A stretch of DNA of 64,000 bases, taken from the NCBI RefSeq assembly GCF_001540865.1, contig NC_033628.1, positions 1,736,001 through 1,800,000 of the forward strand, given 5' to 3'. Shown piece by piece: positions 41,750-57,576 of this stretch (position 1 is its first letter; each line of letters opens with the position of its first letter). Position numbers and translations under genes: made by a program. Under the pieces are notes generated by a model. It was given only the letters and a program-made list of their open reading frames with translations, was not told the origin of the DNA and did no database searches. Source of the stretch: Ananas comosus (Eukaryota > Streptophyta > Magnoliopsida > Poales > Bromeliaceae).

Positions 41750-42674
41750 TGTGTTTGATTTAAAAACTGCTAGTTCCAGGGATAAGTACATGTTCAGGTA
41801 TAAGCAGGAACTAGACTAATTTTACGTTTGGATGAAAATTGAGTTGTTCCTAGGAATAAGGTAAAGAGTGTTTGGATGGTCAGATTGGAACAAGAGAAAT
41901 AAGAGTTATAATTTTGAAATTAAAATTATATTTTGTAATTAATTAACATCAAAATATTACTTAAAAATAAATAAGAAATTAATTATTAATAATTAATTAT
42001 AAATAATAATTATTAATAATTAATTATAAATAATAAATTAATAATATTGAATATCAAATTAATAATAATAATAATAATTGATAATTATTAATAAATTAAT
42101 ATTAATTATTATTATTATTATTAATTAATTATTAATAATAAATTAATAAAAATATCGATTATCTAATTATAAATAATAATAATTATTAATAATTAATTAC
42201 TAGTAATAAATTAATAATAATAATTATCTAATTATTAATAATTAATTATAAATAATAAATTAATAATAATGTCGATTATCTAATTATTAAGGATAATAAT
42301 TATTAATAATTATTAATAATTAATTATAAATAATAAATTAATTATAATAATTATCTAATTATTAATTAATTAATTAATTAGAAAATAATAAATAAATAAA
42401 TTATTTAATTATTAAAGCAATAAATAATAATTTAAATATATTAATTAGATTAATTAATAATTTACTGCCATTAAAATTAAATTTAGATTTTAATTAACCT
42501 TGTTCTCATTAAGGAACAAGTTTGTTCCAGAAAAAGGATGGAACGACAGTTCCAGCCTTATACTAGTTTGTTCTTGAAACCCCGAAACTGTTGTTTCCGG
42601 GTACCAAACATCACGTTTGGGAACAAAGGGGGGAACAAGGGCTTATTCCCCCCCTTGTTCCCGAACCAAACGCT
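41750..42674. mobile_element. Insertion with GTGTTTG/CAAACGC ends and an AT-satellite core
   Basis: The left boundary GTGTTTGATTT and the right GAACCAAACGC are roughly inverse. Subterminal GGAACTAG, GAACAAG and TTGTTCC words occur on both sides. The core, about 41960-42440, is almost only A and T with repeated TTAATAATTAATTATAAATA words. It has no coding capacity. A hAT-type non-autonomous element is the most likely class. Confidence 0.55.
41960..42440. repeat. AT-only satellite-like core
   Basis: Tandem, irregular units built from TTAATAATTAATTATAAATA and TTATCTAATTATTAA fill about 480 bp. G and C are almost absent. Confidence 0.85.
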
Positions 42675-42963
42675 ACGAGTACATCCCAACATTCCACTTT
42701 GGAAACTAATCTATACCTTAACATTATTTCCCCTAATCTTACCACGTGGCAGCCTATCTTTCACCCTCACTTGCCTCTCTTTTGAACCAAATGGCTAAGC
42801 AGTCTCTTCGGCTTTCCTTCCCTGTAACGTCTACCTCTTCAACTTCCCGTCTTATTAATTTTTTTCATAACATATGTCTCTTTGACTTCCCATCTCATAA
42901 TTCCTTCTTTGTAACATCGCTATTTCGACTTCCCTCTCATTAGTTTCTATTTTCTAAGAATCA

Positions 42964-43082
42964 TTGCCCGAGAAGCCTGTGGGCACGGCAAATTGAGTTC
43001 TCGACAACGACCTCGCCTACTACGTCCGCTCCCTTCAAGCCCGCAAGCACACGGCCCTTGCTCTCACCGTCAACGTCGAGTG
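42964..43082 (+). pseudogene. Broken fragment of an M16 (insulinase-like) metallopeptidase
   Basis: The plus strand reads LPEKPVGTAN, then a stop, then VLDNDLAYYVRSLQARKHTA and LALTVNVE before another stop. This matches the start of plant M16 zinc peptidases (recalled consensus LPEEPLGTAEL ... RLDNGLAYYVRS ... ALALAV). The linker between the two blocks is deleted, and the HxxEH zinc motif that should follow is not present. It is GC-rich against AT-rich surroundings, consistent with a captured or decayed gene piece next to a mobile element. Confidence 0.55.
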
Positions 43083-43844
43083 AGTCGAACTCTAACCCTA
43101 GCCTCGAACCTTTCTCCCTCGATGTCGACCACTTATATTTGTAATATATAGGACTTGCCAAAAAAGGGTTGAAGGCGCTGTGATATTTCACGAAAGCATC
43201 GGTGTTAGTAGAGAATGCTCTAAATGAGGATACAAAGAGGTCCGATTTCTATGTAACACATTTTTTTCTCCTATAATTTTTTTTATCTTTCGTTATTTTT
43301 TATTAAATTATAATTTTATTCTAAAAGTTTTAAAATATTTTTAATATTATTAAATTTAATTAAATATGATTATATTCGCCGCATCGCGTGGGTTCCTACA
43401 CTAGTAAAAGCATTATTTCTCTCAGAAGGGAAACTAATAAAAGCAAGGATAAAAAATACGAATGAAAGAGAGGATTTAATAAGCATTTGAATAGAGCTTT
43501 CCGTGAACCGAGTCAAAAAAAAAGTAGATTATTTTTAAAATTTATTTGACATAATAACTCGATTTTGATGGTTTAAAATATATTTTTTCATTTAACATAT
43601 CCTAAAATTACACAACCAAGCATTCTAAATTAACCATAGATACTAATGAAAATCGAGTCTGTGGAACCAATTAGTGACAACAAAAAAAGAGATTATCACA
43701 CAATTAGTTCGAAAAGAAGAAAAAATATTTACGTTCACGAGATATAATATACAAAGGTTATAATCTGCCCAAATGCAGAACAAATGATTTTCTTTTTTGC
43801 ACAAAAAAGAAAAAAAAAAGTAAAAAAATCGTTTGCAAGTATTT
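43083..43844. other. AT-rich intergenic DNA, 3' flank of the NDR kinase gene
   Basis: No gene was recognised. The part next to 43844 should contain the 3' untranslated region of the kinase gene. Confidence 0.5.
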
Positions 43845-49084
<5,240 letters not shown>

Positions 49085-49690
49085 CTCTTTCCACAACAAA
49101 TTATATCAAAATCCAATTCAATTCGATGACGAAATCTTAATTCCACACCACTCCCTTGTAAATCCAATTCTCCAGCTTGATTTTGCCAACTACTTTCTAC
49201 AATGTACGAACGGATTGAAATCCAACACCATTAAAATCCTCAAAACACGAATCAAATCCATGGCACCACCAAATCCAAATCCCATTACCGAATCAACAAA
49301 TGCAAAACCCAGTCAACTCAACCAAATCGACCGAATCCACCGAATCCACCCGGATCCAAATCAAATCACACAGAAACAACCGCAAAAAAAAATGAGGAAA
49401 AATCAAATTTAATGAAACAATTCGCCGAGAAAGGAAGCGAGGCGCCGATCCGGGGGAGGCTTCCCCAGTTAAGGCGCGCGATTTGAATGGGGAAATTCGG
49501 GGAACAGGGTTAGGGCAATGGACGCGAGAATCGGAGGGGGACACGGGTTACCGCACGCGAGAGGGGATCGGAGGAAACCCTAGAAATCGGGGGGAGCGGA
49601 GAGGAGAAGAGGAGTGGACTCGTCGGAGGAGCCCGCCATTCCCGCTCCATCGAAGCAACGGTTCCTAGGATTACCGCTCACCGCCAGTGA
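49085..49690 (-). promoter_or_regulatory. Leader and core promoter region of the NDR kinase gene
   Basis: A Pro-codon-like, C-rich leader is followed upstream by GC-rich DNA (49430-49670). A TATATATATATA tract at about 49705-49723 could serve as a TATA element. A donor-like GCG/GTAACC at about 49551 on the minus strand hints at a leader intron. All of this is inference from position and composition. Confidence 0.35.
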
Positions 49691-49807
49691 CCGGACCCCT
49701 TCATGTTTATATATATATATAAACATCATCCTACCCATATATCTCTTAATCCAATAGCTAAAAATCTACAGGTATCGATAACTTGATACTTTTAAAAGCA
49801 TAGAAAC

Positions 49808-49843
<36 letters not shown>

Positions 49844-52553
49844 TTATATTATATATAATTAGTAGTAAATTACGTTTCAGAATGCAGTAATAATATTTAG
49901 AAAAAAGTTATAAATTTTTTTAAAAATTATTTTTTAGAATTTAGGCCATATTTTTACTGATGCAATATGTAACAAAAAAAATTTTAAATAATAAATCACC
50001 ATATAAGAAAGATAGGCTTTAAAAATGAATTAAACATAATCTATCAAAAATTACTTTTGAAAATTAAATAGAAAATAAAATATGTTAGGAATACAAATTT
50101 TGAAATAATAGAAATAAATAAATTTGTTCATCTTAGAGATGAGTGTTTGTGTGATATTTGAATTAAATAGATAATATTAAAAAAGATATTTTAAATAAAG
50201 AAAAATATCTATTATAGGATTTTCAACCCGTAATTTTATAGAAATTAATTGGAAATAAATAAAAATTTTATATTTTAGGATTTACATCAGTTGTATAGAG
50301 AATTAGGATTTCATTGCTTTTCTAAATTATTATAGGTATATAGTAGTAGTGGTGTTAAGGGTGTGATGATGTGTGTATCTGTTGTTAGTGTGATGTGATG
50401 AGTAGTTGATTAAGTAGTGGTTTTTTCGATTTTTTAGCCTTTTGGATCAAGTATGGGGGACCGTGGTGGATATACGATCCCTTTGGTTGAGTGTTTCATG
50501 AATGGGTTAATATATTATAGTGTTGAGTGTTATATGTGTCTCTCAATAGGTTGTATGCAGAGGGGGTAAAGAATCGGAGGCAGTATATCTAATTTATGTT
50601 TCCGATATATATAGTATGCTCTTAGTATATATATATATGGGTGAGTGTGTGGTAGTGTTGATGGTGGGGTGTATAATATATATATATATATAGAAAATAA
50701 AATTTATGAGATCTTAAATCGGTTAAAATTTTATATATAATTTAACCTTTTTATAGTTGAGTTGTACTTTTATATCTAGATTGGGCTAAAAATTAAATAA
50801 TAAAAAGTTATATTATATATATAATTATTTATTTATATATAAATATAATATATATGTATTCGAGCGGTTATTGAGCCGAACACGAGCGAGCTGACCCTAT
50901 CTCATATTTGGCACGTTTATTAAACAAACTGAAAAATTCAGCTCGTATCTAATTCATTTACTAAACGAGCGATTCGATCGCAAAATCATTTCGAGTCTAC
51001 CACGAGCCGGATCGCCACCCTGTTGTTGGTTGGTTTTTAATTTTTCCACCCAAAACTAAACTAAATTTTTTTATTTATAAATTTTTCAAAGTGAAAACAA
51101 ACTATTTATAGTGAAAACCGAATCAAACCAAACCTAACCAAACCAAAACTATTGGTTTAGTTTGGTTTGATTTTATGGGTTTTTAGGTTCCATGCCTATC
51201 ACGTGTTACTCGTCTGGTAGATGTAAAAATAATAATAATAATAATAACAAATTCATTAGAGCCAATCATGTCTAATTATAGGGGATTTTTTTTTGTGAGC
51301 ACTTAATGGCTAGCAAATATATGTGTATATATATTTTGCAATAATTACGTTATTAATAATGCAGATCACATTTTAATTATTTATATTTAATTTAATGTTT
51401 TTAACAAGCCTTTTTAAAGTTGGAAAATACAGGTCCGGGCCATCATAATCTCGATCCCCCGTGGCTCTTCAATGTAACGGTTACATATAATGGTTATGAG
51501 CCTAATTCGTGCCACGCGGTACACAGCGCGATCCGTATACGTAGATCGTATCTTGTATAAGCAGATCAACAGTGCAGACTAATCAATCGAGCCAAACACG
51601 TGGGCTAACTTGTGTTGATCCGTTCCGCTCATCATTAATTAAAAGTACAACCGATCTCGGGCTCATTTCGACCGTGGATCACTGGCCTCGGCGCTACAAA
51701 TACTCCATCCCGCCATGCGCACGAATCTTAAAGCAATTTGGTCGGCGGGCTATGCAGTCTCGTACGGTTACCGTTGCGATCTCTGTTAAATTTTTGTTTT
51801 GAAGAAATTAAAACAAAATCAGATAATAAGGCTACATGAAAACAAAGAGAATTCTACTACTCTGAGAATAACTGTCGAATTGCTTCGCATAATTTAGCAT
51901 CACATCACATCACATCGGATCAAAAAAATTCTGAGTTTGAATCTCACCATGCTTGCCACAATCATTTGCATGCATATATCATCAAAGTAGAAACTGCTTC
52001 TGAGAAAGCTTCTGGGCCAACAACTGAAGCTCTATATAAATATATCCCCAGACAGATCAAATAGATCAAATAATCACCAAATAGATCAAATAATCTTCTA
52101 TTTGAACAACACTCATAAACCATGTTTTCGCCAACCAGCACAAGCCTCTTTCGGAAAGAAAAAACTGCAACTAGAATGAAAATAACTCGAGAGAAATTCA
52201 GAGGCAAATCAAATTGGATAAAGCGGGGTCAAATTCAAGAGGTAAGTCGATCCAACATAAATATACAAGAAATTTTGCCCATATGGTCGTGCATTCGAGA
52301 GTGACAGCAAACTCATATACATCTTAATCTGGAGCTTCTAACCCATACAGGATAAAAAGGAAAAAAAAGAAAAATAAAAGAAGAAGGTAGCATATTATTG
52401 TAAATTTTATTAGAGTATGAGTGAGGATGCAAATCCTGCAATGCGCTATCTGATTTTAAAGGGGGGAAGGGAAAAAGGACATGGTTGCATGCTTGGTATC
52501 TGTCTTGTTCCCTCAAACAAAGCTTATGAACATAATAAGATAGTAGTGCGACC
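49691..52553. other. AT-rich intergenic DNA with repeat remnants
   Basis: TA microsatellites occur at 49813-49840 and elsewhere. A G/T-rich, C-poor stretch of short words such as GTGTGATG lies at 50335-50410. A GAGCCGAACACGAGC fragment (50870-50890) and an inverted pair of CCAAACCAAA / TTTGGTTTG words (51125-51165) look like old MITE pieces. A GC-richer patch lies at 51420-51790, and short tandem CACAT repeats at 51902-51917. The part next to 52553 should be the 3' untranslated region of the NECAP gene. No gene was recognised. Confidence 0.45.
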
Positions 52554-54930
52554 TCAAAACGCCGCCCATCCAGATGCTGTACTCTTCGCTGTTCCTGATC
52601 CGGTCGTACTCGGTAGGCTTCGCTGGAAAATCACAAATAACTAAACGATGAGCAAGGGCGGAAAAGGATAAAGTCATGACATTACGATACTCAAGGTGTC
52701 GTCCAACGTCGAAAGTGTGTCACAATCCAATTACGGAAACCCAGTAGATAGAGATTAACCTCTTAAAGACTAATGATACATGTTTTAGCATATGTATATT
52801 TTCCTCTTTTTTTTCCGCCTCGTTTCGTGGTATTTGAGGCTAAAGCACCTAAGGAATGGGTTTCTTTGTTTTCTTTCTTGAGGGTTTGTTTCAGAGCACT
52901 TCGATGGTTTTTGTTTGGAAATGGAAGGCATGCAGTAGTAACTTTCCTAAGTTTAAACAGCCGAAAGAGTTTGCCACAACAATGACAAAAATAACAAATC
53001 CTGTTTTAAAGTTATTTTGACGTTCAAAAATTTAGAGCGGAAAAGAAAGCATAACAATGCCAAGAGAAATGTTGTATTATTGGTCTCGAGCCTAAGTAAA
53101 CAGGAAATTAATACAGATTGTATTATTAACCAGAGCATGCAAACTCGTGTGCACGCATGATGAAGAGATTGCGAGAATGGAAAAGAGAAGAAAAGAAGAA
53201 AAGGAAGGTATAAGATTCGCGAAGAACCTCAATAGCCGAAAGATCAGAGAAGGGATCGGCACTGCGCCTTGTAGATTCTTTTGGAGGCTTCAGTCCAGCA
53301 GTTTGTCCGGCAGTCATCCTGGCAACTGCAGGGTCATTAGGTGGGGGCGGGAGAGGAGTCCTAATCTTTCCGGCTCCACCAGGAGGTGGTGCGAGAAGCC
53401 CACACCCCTTTTGCTTTCCAGCCACCGAAAGCATGCCGCTCCCGCTAGTCGGCTTGTTCTTCACATTTATCCTGATGGTTTCTCCTTCCTTGATTAGTAG
53501 CAATACCCAAAACAGAAAAAAAAAAACAGAAAAAGAAACAGAAAGAACGAAGAAGCATGATCAGAATACATATAAGAAGGATAATAGTAGTGGGAAGAAT
53601 AGAATGCATTAGTTGGCAAACAAGGCTAGAAGAACAGAAGAAATGGAAAATTATCACATCAAAAAGGAAACCCTAGCTTTGTATGTATAAGGGATGCAAG
53701 CAACGTGCCATATATTGACATACGAAAAGCACTTAAAGGCAGACGAAGGAGGACGAGGAACACGTCACTTCATTAATAAGAAAGAAAGAAATCCTACCAT
53801 GAAATATCAAAACTTACTGAAGCACGTTTAGATTTATACCTGTAGACAAATTAACTTGCATGGACAAGATAATTTCATCAGCAAGCACCTTTATATAAAG
53901 AACAATTGGCAAACATCACTCACCCAATCCATTACGAAATAATTCCACTAAGAAAGCACTACGCAATAGTATGAAAACTTAACTTATAGATATAGAGTGT
54001 TAGTTTCCGATAGCAACAAAGAGCCCATGGACATATTACCCACGGCGTACATTTTCTTATAAGTAGAAACGAGCACAAAGTAGAAATTTCCATATCAACC
54101 AATAACCACATGTAAAAAGGTTAAGTCAGCGTCTTTCTGAAATTTAAACTTAAAAAGCGCAGTCCTAATACAAAGAAGGGCGGAACAAAACAAAAGAAGC
54201 TTCTAACATCCTAATAGAGCATAGTAGTTCTAAAAGGCAAAAAATTTACATGCCCAGCCAGAAATAACAGTTAAAAGGCTAAAAGATGTAACAACCTAAT
54301 AACCAGAAACACCAGTAGCAAGTAACTAGTATGTTTTGCAAGTTTATAAGATTCATCAACTGAACAATGCTATATAGAGAACTTAGTGTCACTATGTGTA
54401 CTCTACCATCAATGTGCGTATAGTATAAGTACTCATACCTTCAATCTATGGTTCACTGCAGGATGGATATCAATCTGTCTCTCCTCGCTCTCCTCGCCCT
54501 CCACCTCCTTCTCATGCTCCCTCTTAACATACTTTTCATGGTCAGATAGCGCGACATTGAAATCAAACGCTTCATTACGCTCATTAAACCCTAGACCGAT
54601 GAAGGCGTGCTTGCCCTGGCCATCCTCGATCTTGAGCACGAAGTATCGGGACGAGTCGAGCACGGTCTCGACCGAGTTTTCGCGCTGGCCAGGGAGGACG
54701 AAGCAGGCGGCAAAGAGGTCCCCAGAGTTGGGGTCCTCAAGGCGGATCTCACACCGCTCACCGCACGACACCACGCGGAGGCGCCCCGACCAGATCTTGT
54801 CCGACTGGAGCCACTCGCCGCACTTATACCCGCCGCTGGTGCTGCGGGGCGGGATCTTGTACACCGACACCTCACGCACCACCAGAAGCGTGTGCTCGAA
54901 CGCCTCCTCTTCGTCAAAGGAGGACGACAT
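52554..54930 (-). CDS. NECAP-type adaptin-ear-binding endocytic protein
   Basis: NECAPs bind the AP-2 adaptor and regulate clathrin-coated vesicle formation. Three exons (54930-54439, 53488-53228, 52622-52554) join in phase to 273 residues. Residues 1-170 form the PHear fold: it starts MSSSFDEEEAFEHTLLVVRE, contains GLGFNERNEAFDFNVALSDH, and ends in LKEGETIRINVK. The tail is Pro/Gly-rich, with PPPPGG-like runs, then DPF at 242-244 and a final WAAF at 270-273. These are short motifs of the kind bound by adaptin ears. A second in-frame ATG five codons upstream (54945) would add MLSEK; I chose 54930 because family members begin there. A probable leader intron runs from a donor near 55448 to an acceptor near 54955. 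Exon 1 is notably GC-rich. Confidence 0.93.
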
Positions 54931-54955
54931 CTTCTCGCTTAACATTGGAGATCAA

Positions 54956-55650
54956 TCTACACAAGTATCAAAATCTTGCAAAGTGCGATTTATCTCAATT
55001 TTTTTAAAAAAAACATTAAATTAAACGGCATTCCAATGGCTTTTAATGAGAATCAAGAAGATCATATGCAAAACAAATAGAAAAGCTCCCGAGTGTTGCA
55101 AACCTCTTCAGATCCTTTTCTCTACAAATCTTGTTAAATTTTTTTTTTTTTACTGGTAAATCTAAAAAAGAGATTAATTTGCTCGACATAATAATAATCT
55201 ACACCACTCTGACAACAAAATGCGATCACAAGATCCGCAAAATTGCTATGAACTACTCAAATCTTAACGAAGATCTCCTGAAGCTCCCACTGGGATCTCC
55301 CGATCTTGGATATTAGCAATCATCAAATTTTTTGTGAAATGCGATTGGATTCGGCGAAAAAGGCCGAGATTTAGTAAGATTCGATGGATTTTGACGGGGA
55401 AAAAGCGGATCAGAAGTGCGAAAAACGGGGAAAGATTAGGGTTTCGTACCTTTTCGGAGATCGGAGGATAGAGGGTGGGGAGGGGATCGGGGAAGAGATT
55501 GGGATGGGGGGATCGGGAAGATTTGAAGGGTTTGGAGGGGGTGTGGTGAGGTGAAAAAGGCGACGACGCGGAGACGTGGGAGCGAAGGGAGAAATGGGGG
55601 AGGAGAGAGAGTGGGGAGGTTGGAGCGGGGTAGGAAGGGGGAGTTTTATT
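54956..55650 (-). promoter_or_regulatory. Leader intron and promoter of the NECAP gene
   Basis: On the minus strand AAAAG/GTACGA at about 55448 is a good donor, and TGTAG/ATTGATC at about 54955 a good acceptor. The intervening roughly 490 bp would be a leader intron with T-rich sequence. G-rich DNA at 55450-55640 on plus (C-rich on the gene's strand) would be the first leader exon and promoter. Confidence 0.5.
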
Positions 55651-56726
55651 ACGAAATTACCCTTCGTTATATAATTTTTGTTTTAAAAAAAACTAAAATA
55701 CATAAAACTCCATATAAATATCCAATCTTCTTTTTTTTTTCACTTTTCTCCCTTCACTTTCAAATATTTATACTTCACCTCAAAATTTTAATTTATTACA
55801 TTTAGTCCCTTTCCTTATTTAGGGATTGGTTACTATTCTTTCCAATTTTTATATTATATCAAAAATATTCTTAGAAATAATAAAAATATATTAAAACATT
55901 ATTTTTTTCTTATAGAATAAGTAAAAAGAATTTGATCATTTCGTCTTCTCCATTGATACTGTAAACTCCTAAAAAAGTATTTCTAAAATTTTAAATGGGT
56001 AAAAACACAAAAATTTAAAATTCAGAAGGACAGAGTTCAAACATGTGTATTTATGTGAGAATTTTTTATATTTTGGCCAAAAAAATTTGCCCTTTGATGT
56101 TATTTACAAAGATTGCTATTCTTTTCAATCAACCAAAGGTAAAAAAGATACACGACTCTCTAGAAGTATGAGTTATTTTGAGTCTGCTCTTTAATATTTT
56201 AAAATTTTAATTTTACTATTCAAACTTTTAATTTATTAAATTTGAGTTTGAGTCGGTCAATGAAATTTTGACTACAAAATTTAATTGCGTTGTTTATTTT
56301 TACAAGTTTACTTAGCATATTTTATACAATTTTTTGTAACTATAAATTCATTAAAGTAAGTAATTAGCTTAAATTTTGAAGTCAAAATATCGTTTACTAA
56401 CTCAAATCAAACAAATTAAAAGATTAAAAAAATAAAATCAAAAATTTAAATAGTTGGATAGCCCATTGAAAACAGTACTTAGTTTAGATAGGTTCTATAT
56501 TTTTGTTACTTAAACCAAATTATACTGTGTTTCCATCATACTCCCAACCTTTTTTCTTGTTATTAATTTGGGTTGTTATATTTTTAGAAAAAAAATGTAA
56601 AGATTTAAACCTACAAGAAAATTCGATTTGGGTTCTTTGAATAACAAAGAACTCCCTTAGAGGAGTATGATTTTTTTCTTCTTTTTTTTCTATAACCACA
56701 TATGTTTTCGATGGCAATTGTTTTTG

Positions 56727-56876
56727 CAATTTTATATCATTGGATGGGAAAAAATTATAAAAACTTTTAGATATTTTGGGTCTTTCAAAACATGAAAGCA
56801 TCACAATTTTATATCATTGGATGAGAAAAAATTATAAAAACTTTTAGATATTTTGGGTCTTTCAAAACATGAAAGC
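56727..56876. repeat. Tandem duplication, period about 77 bp
   Basis: Both units contain TTTTATATCATTGGATG(G/A)G, ACTTTTAGATATTTTGGGTC and TTTCAAAACATGAAAGC. Only one or two differences are seen, so the duplication is recent. Confidence 0.9.
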
Positions 56877-56934
56877 GATGCTTTTAACTACCACGCGTCC
56901 TTAATATGTGTGTGTTTATATATTTCTGAACTAA

Positions 56935-57170
56935 GCTATCATACTATTAATAGCACCAAGTCATTGATGCTACTAAGTTTTAGTCTTTAGATAAAGAGAT
57001 GTGCGGTTAAAATAATAGTAATTCTTTTTAGGGTTTAGCCGATGGTAGGCGGAATAGTATGATTTAAAGGGTGAAAAGGATCAAAAGGATAAATCTAATG
57101 ATAGAAAACTTGGTAGTACCAAATACTTAGTGCTATTGATAGCACAGTAGTCGGATCTTTATGCTGACAC
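56935..57170. mobile_element. MITE related to the element at 6246-6488
   Basis: Left CTATCATACTATTAATAGCA and right TGCTATTGATAGCACAGTAG are inverse, with internal CCAAGT / ACTTGGTAGTACC words as in the 6.2-kb copy. Confidence 0.6.
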
Positions 57171-57576
57171 ATTTGGAACGGCTCTCCCTTCTTAAATCGA
57201 CGAACGTTTCGCGTGGGGCTTCGATATGGAGAGAGCAACGGTTGCTGATTACGAAAGATGAAAACGACACTTAAATGATGCAGTTAAAACTACAGAATAA
57301 CAAATTAAGCCAAAAAAAAAAAAGGGTAAACGACTGGAAGTGTATTTGAAGTTAGGCCATGACAAAATCACAAGATGTATTTTTACCAAGCCATCATAAA
57401 CATCAGATTACATAAAGTTGATATAGTAGCCAAAACTAGCCAACAAACAAAAAAAAACAGCAGCATCAGACCTGAACTGAATCAACTGTTTTTTGCACAG
57501 TTTTAGAGAACTATCAGAACTTCTTCCTGTGTTCAGATCTCTGCGTACTCTTGCGCGTTCGCCTTCGCAGCCCGTT

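Larger units (their letters stand above)
55651..57576. other. AT-rich intergenic DNA with small repeats
   Basis: It holds a two-copy tandem duplication at 56727-56876 and a MITE at 56935-57170. No gene was recognised in the remainder. Confidence 0.5.

Noticed and set aside
50335..50410. G/T-rich, C-poor stretch resembling a telomere-like or regulatory array
   Set aside because: No regular unit such as TTTAGGG is present; it is only short GTG/GATG words.
54386..55024. Plus-strand frame of 212 codons opposite the NECAP gene
   Set aside because: Antisense shadow of the GC-rich NECAP exon 1. The minus-strand reading is a recognised family.
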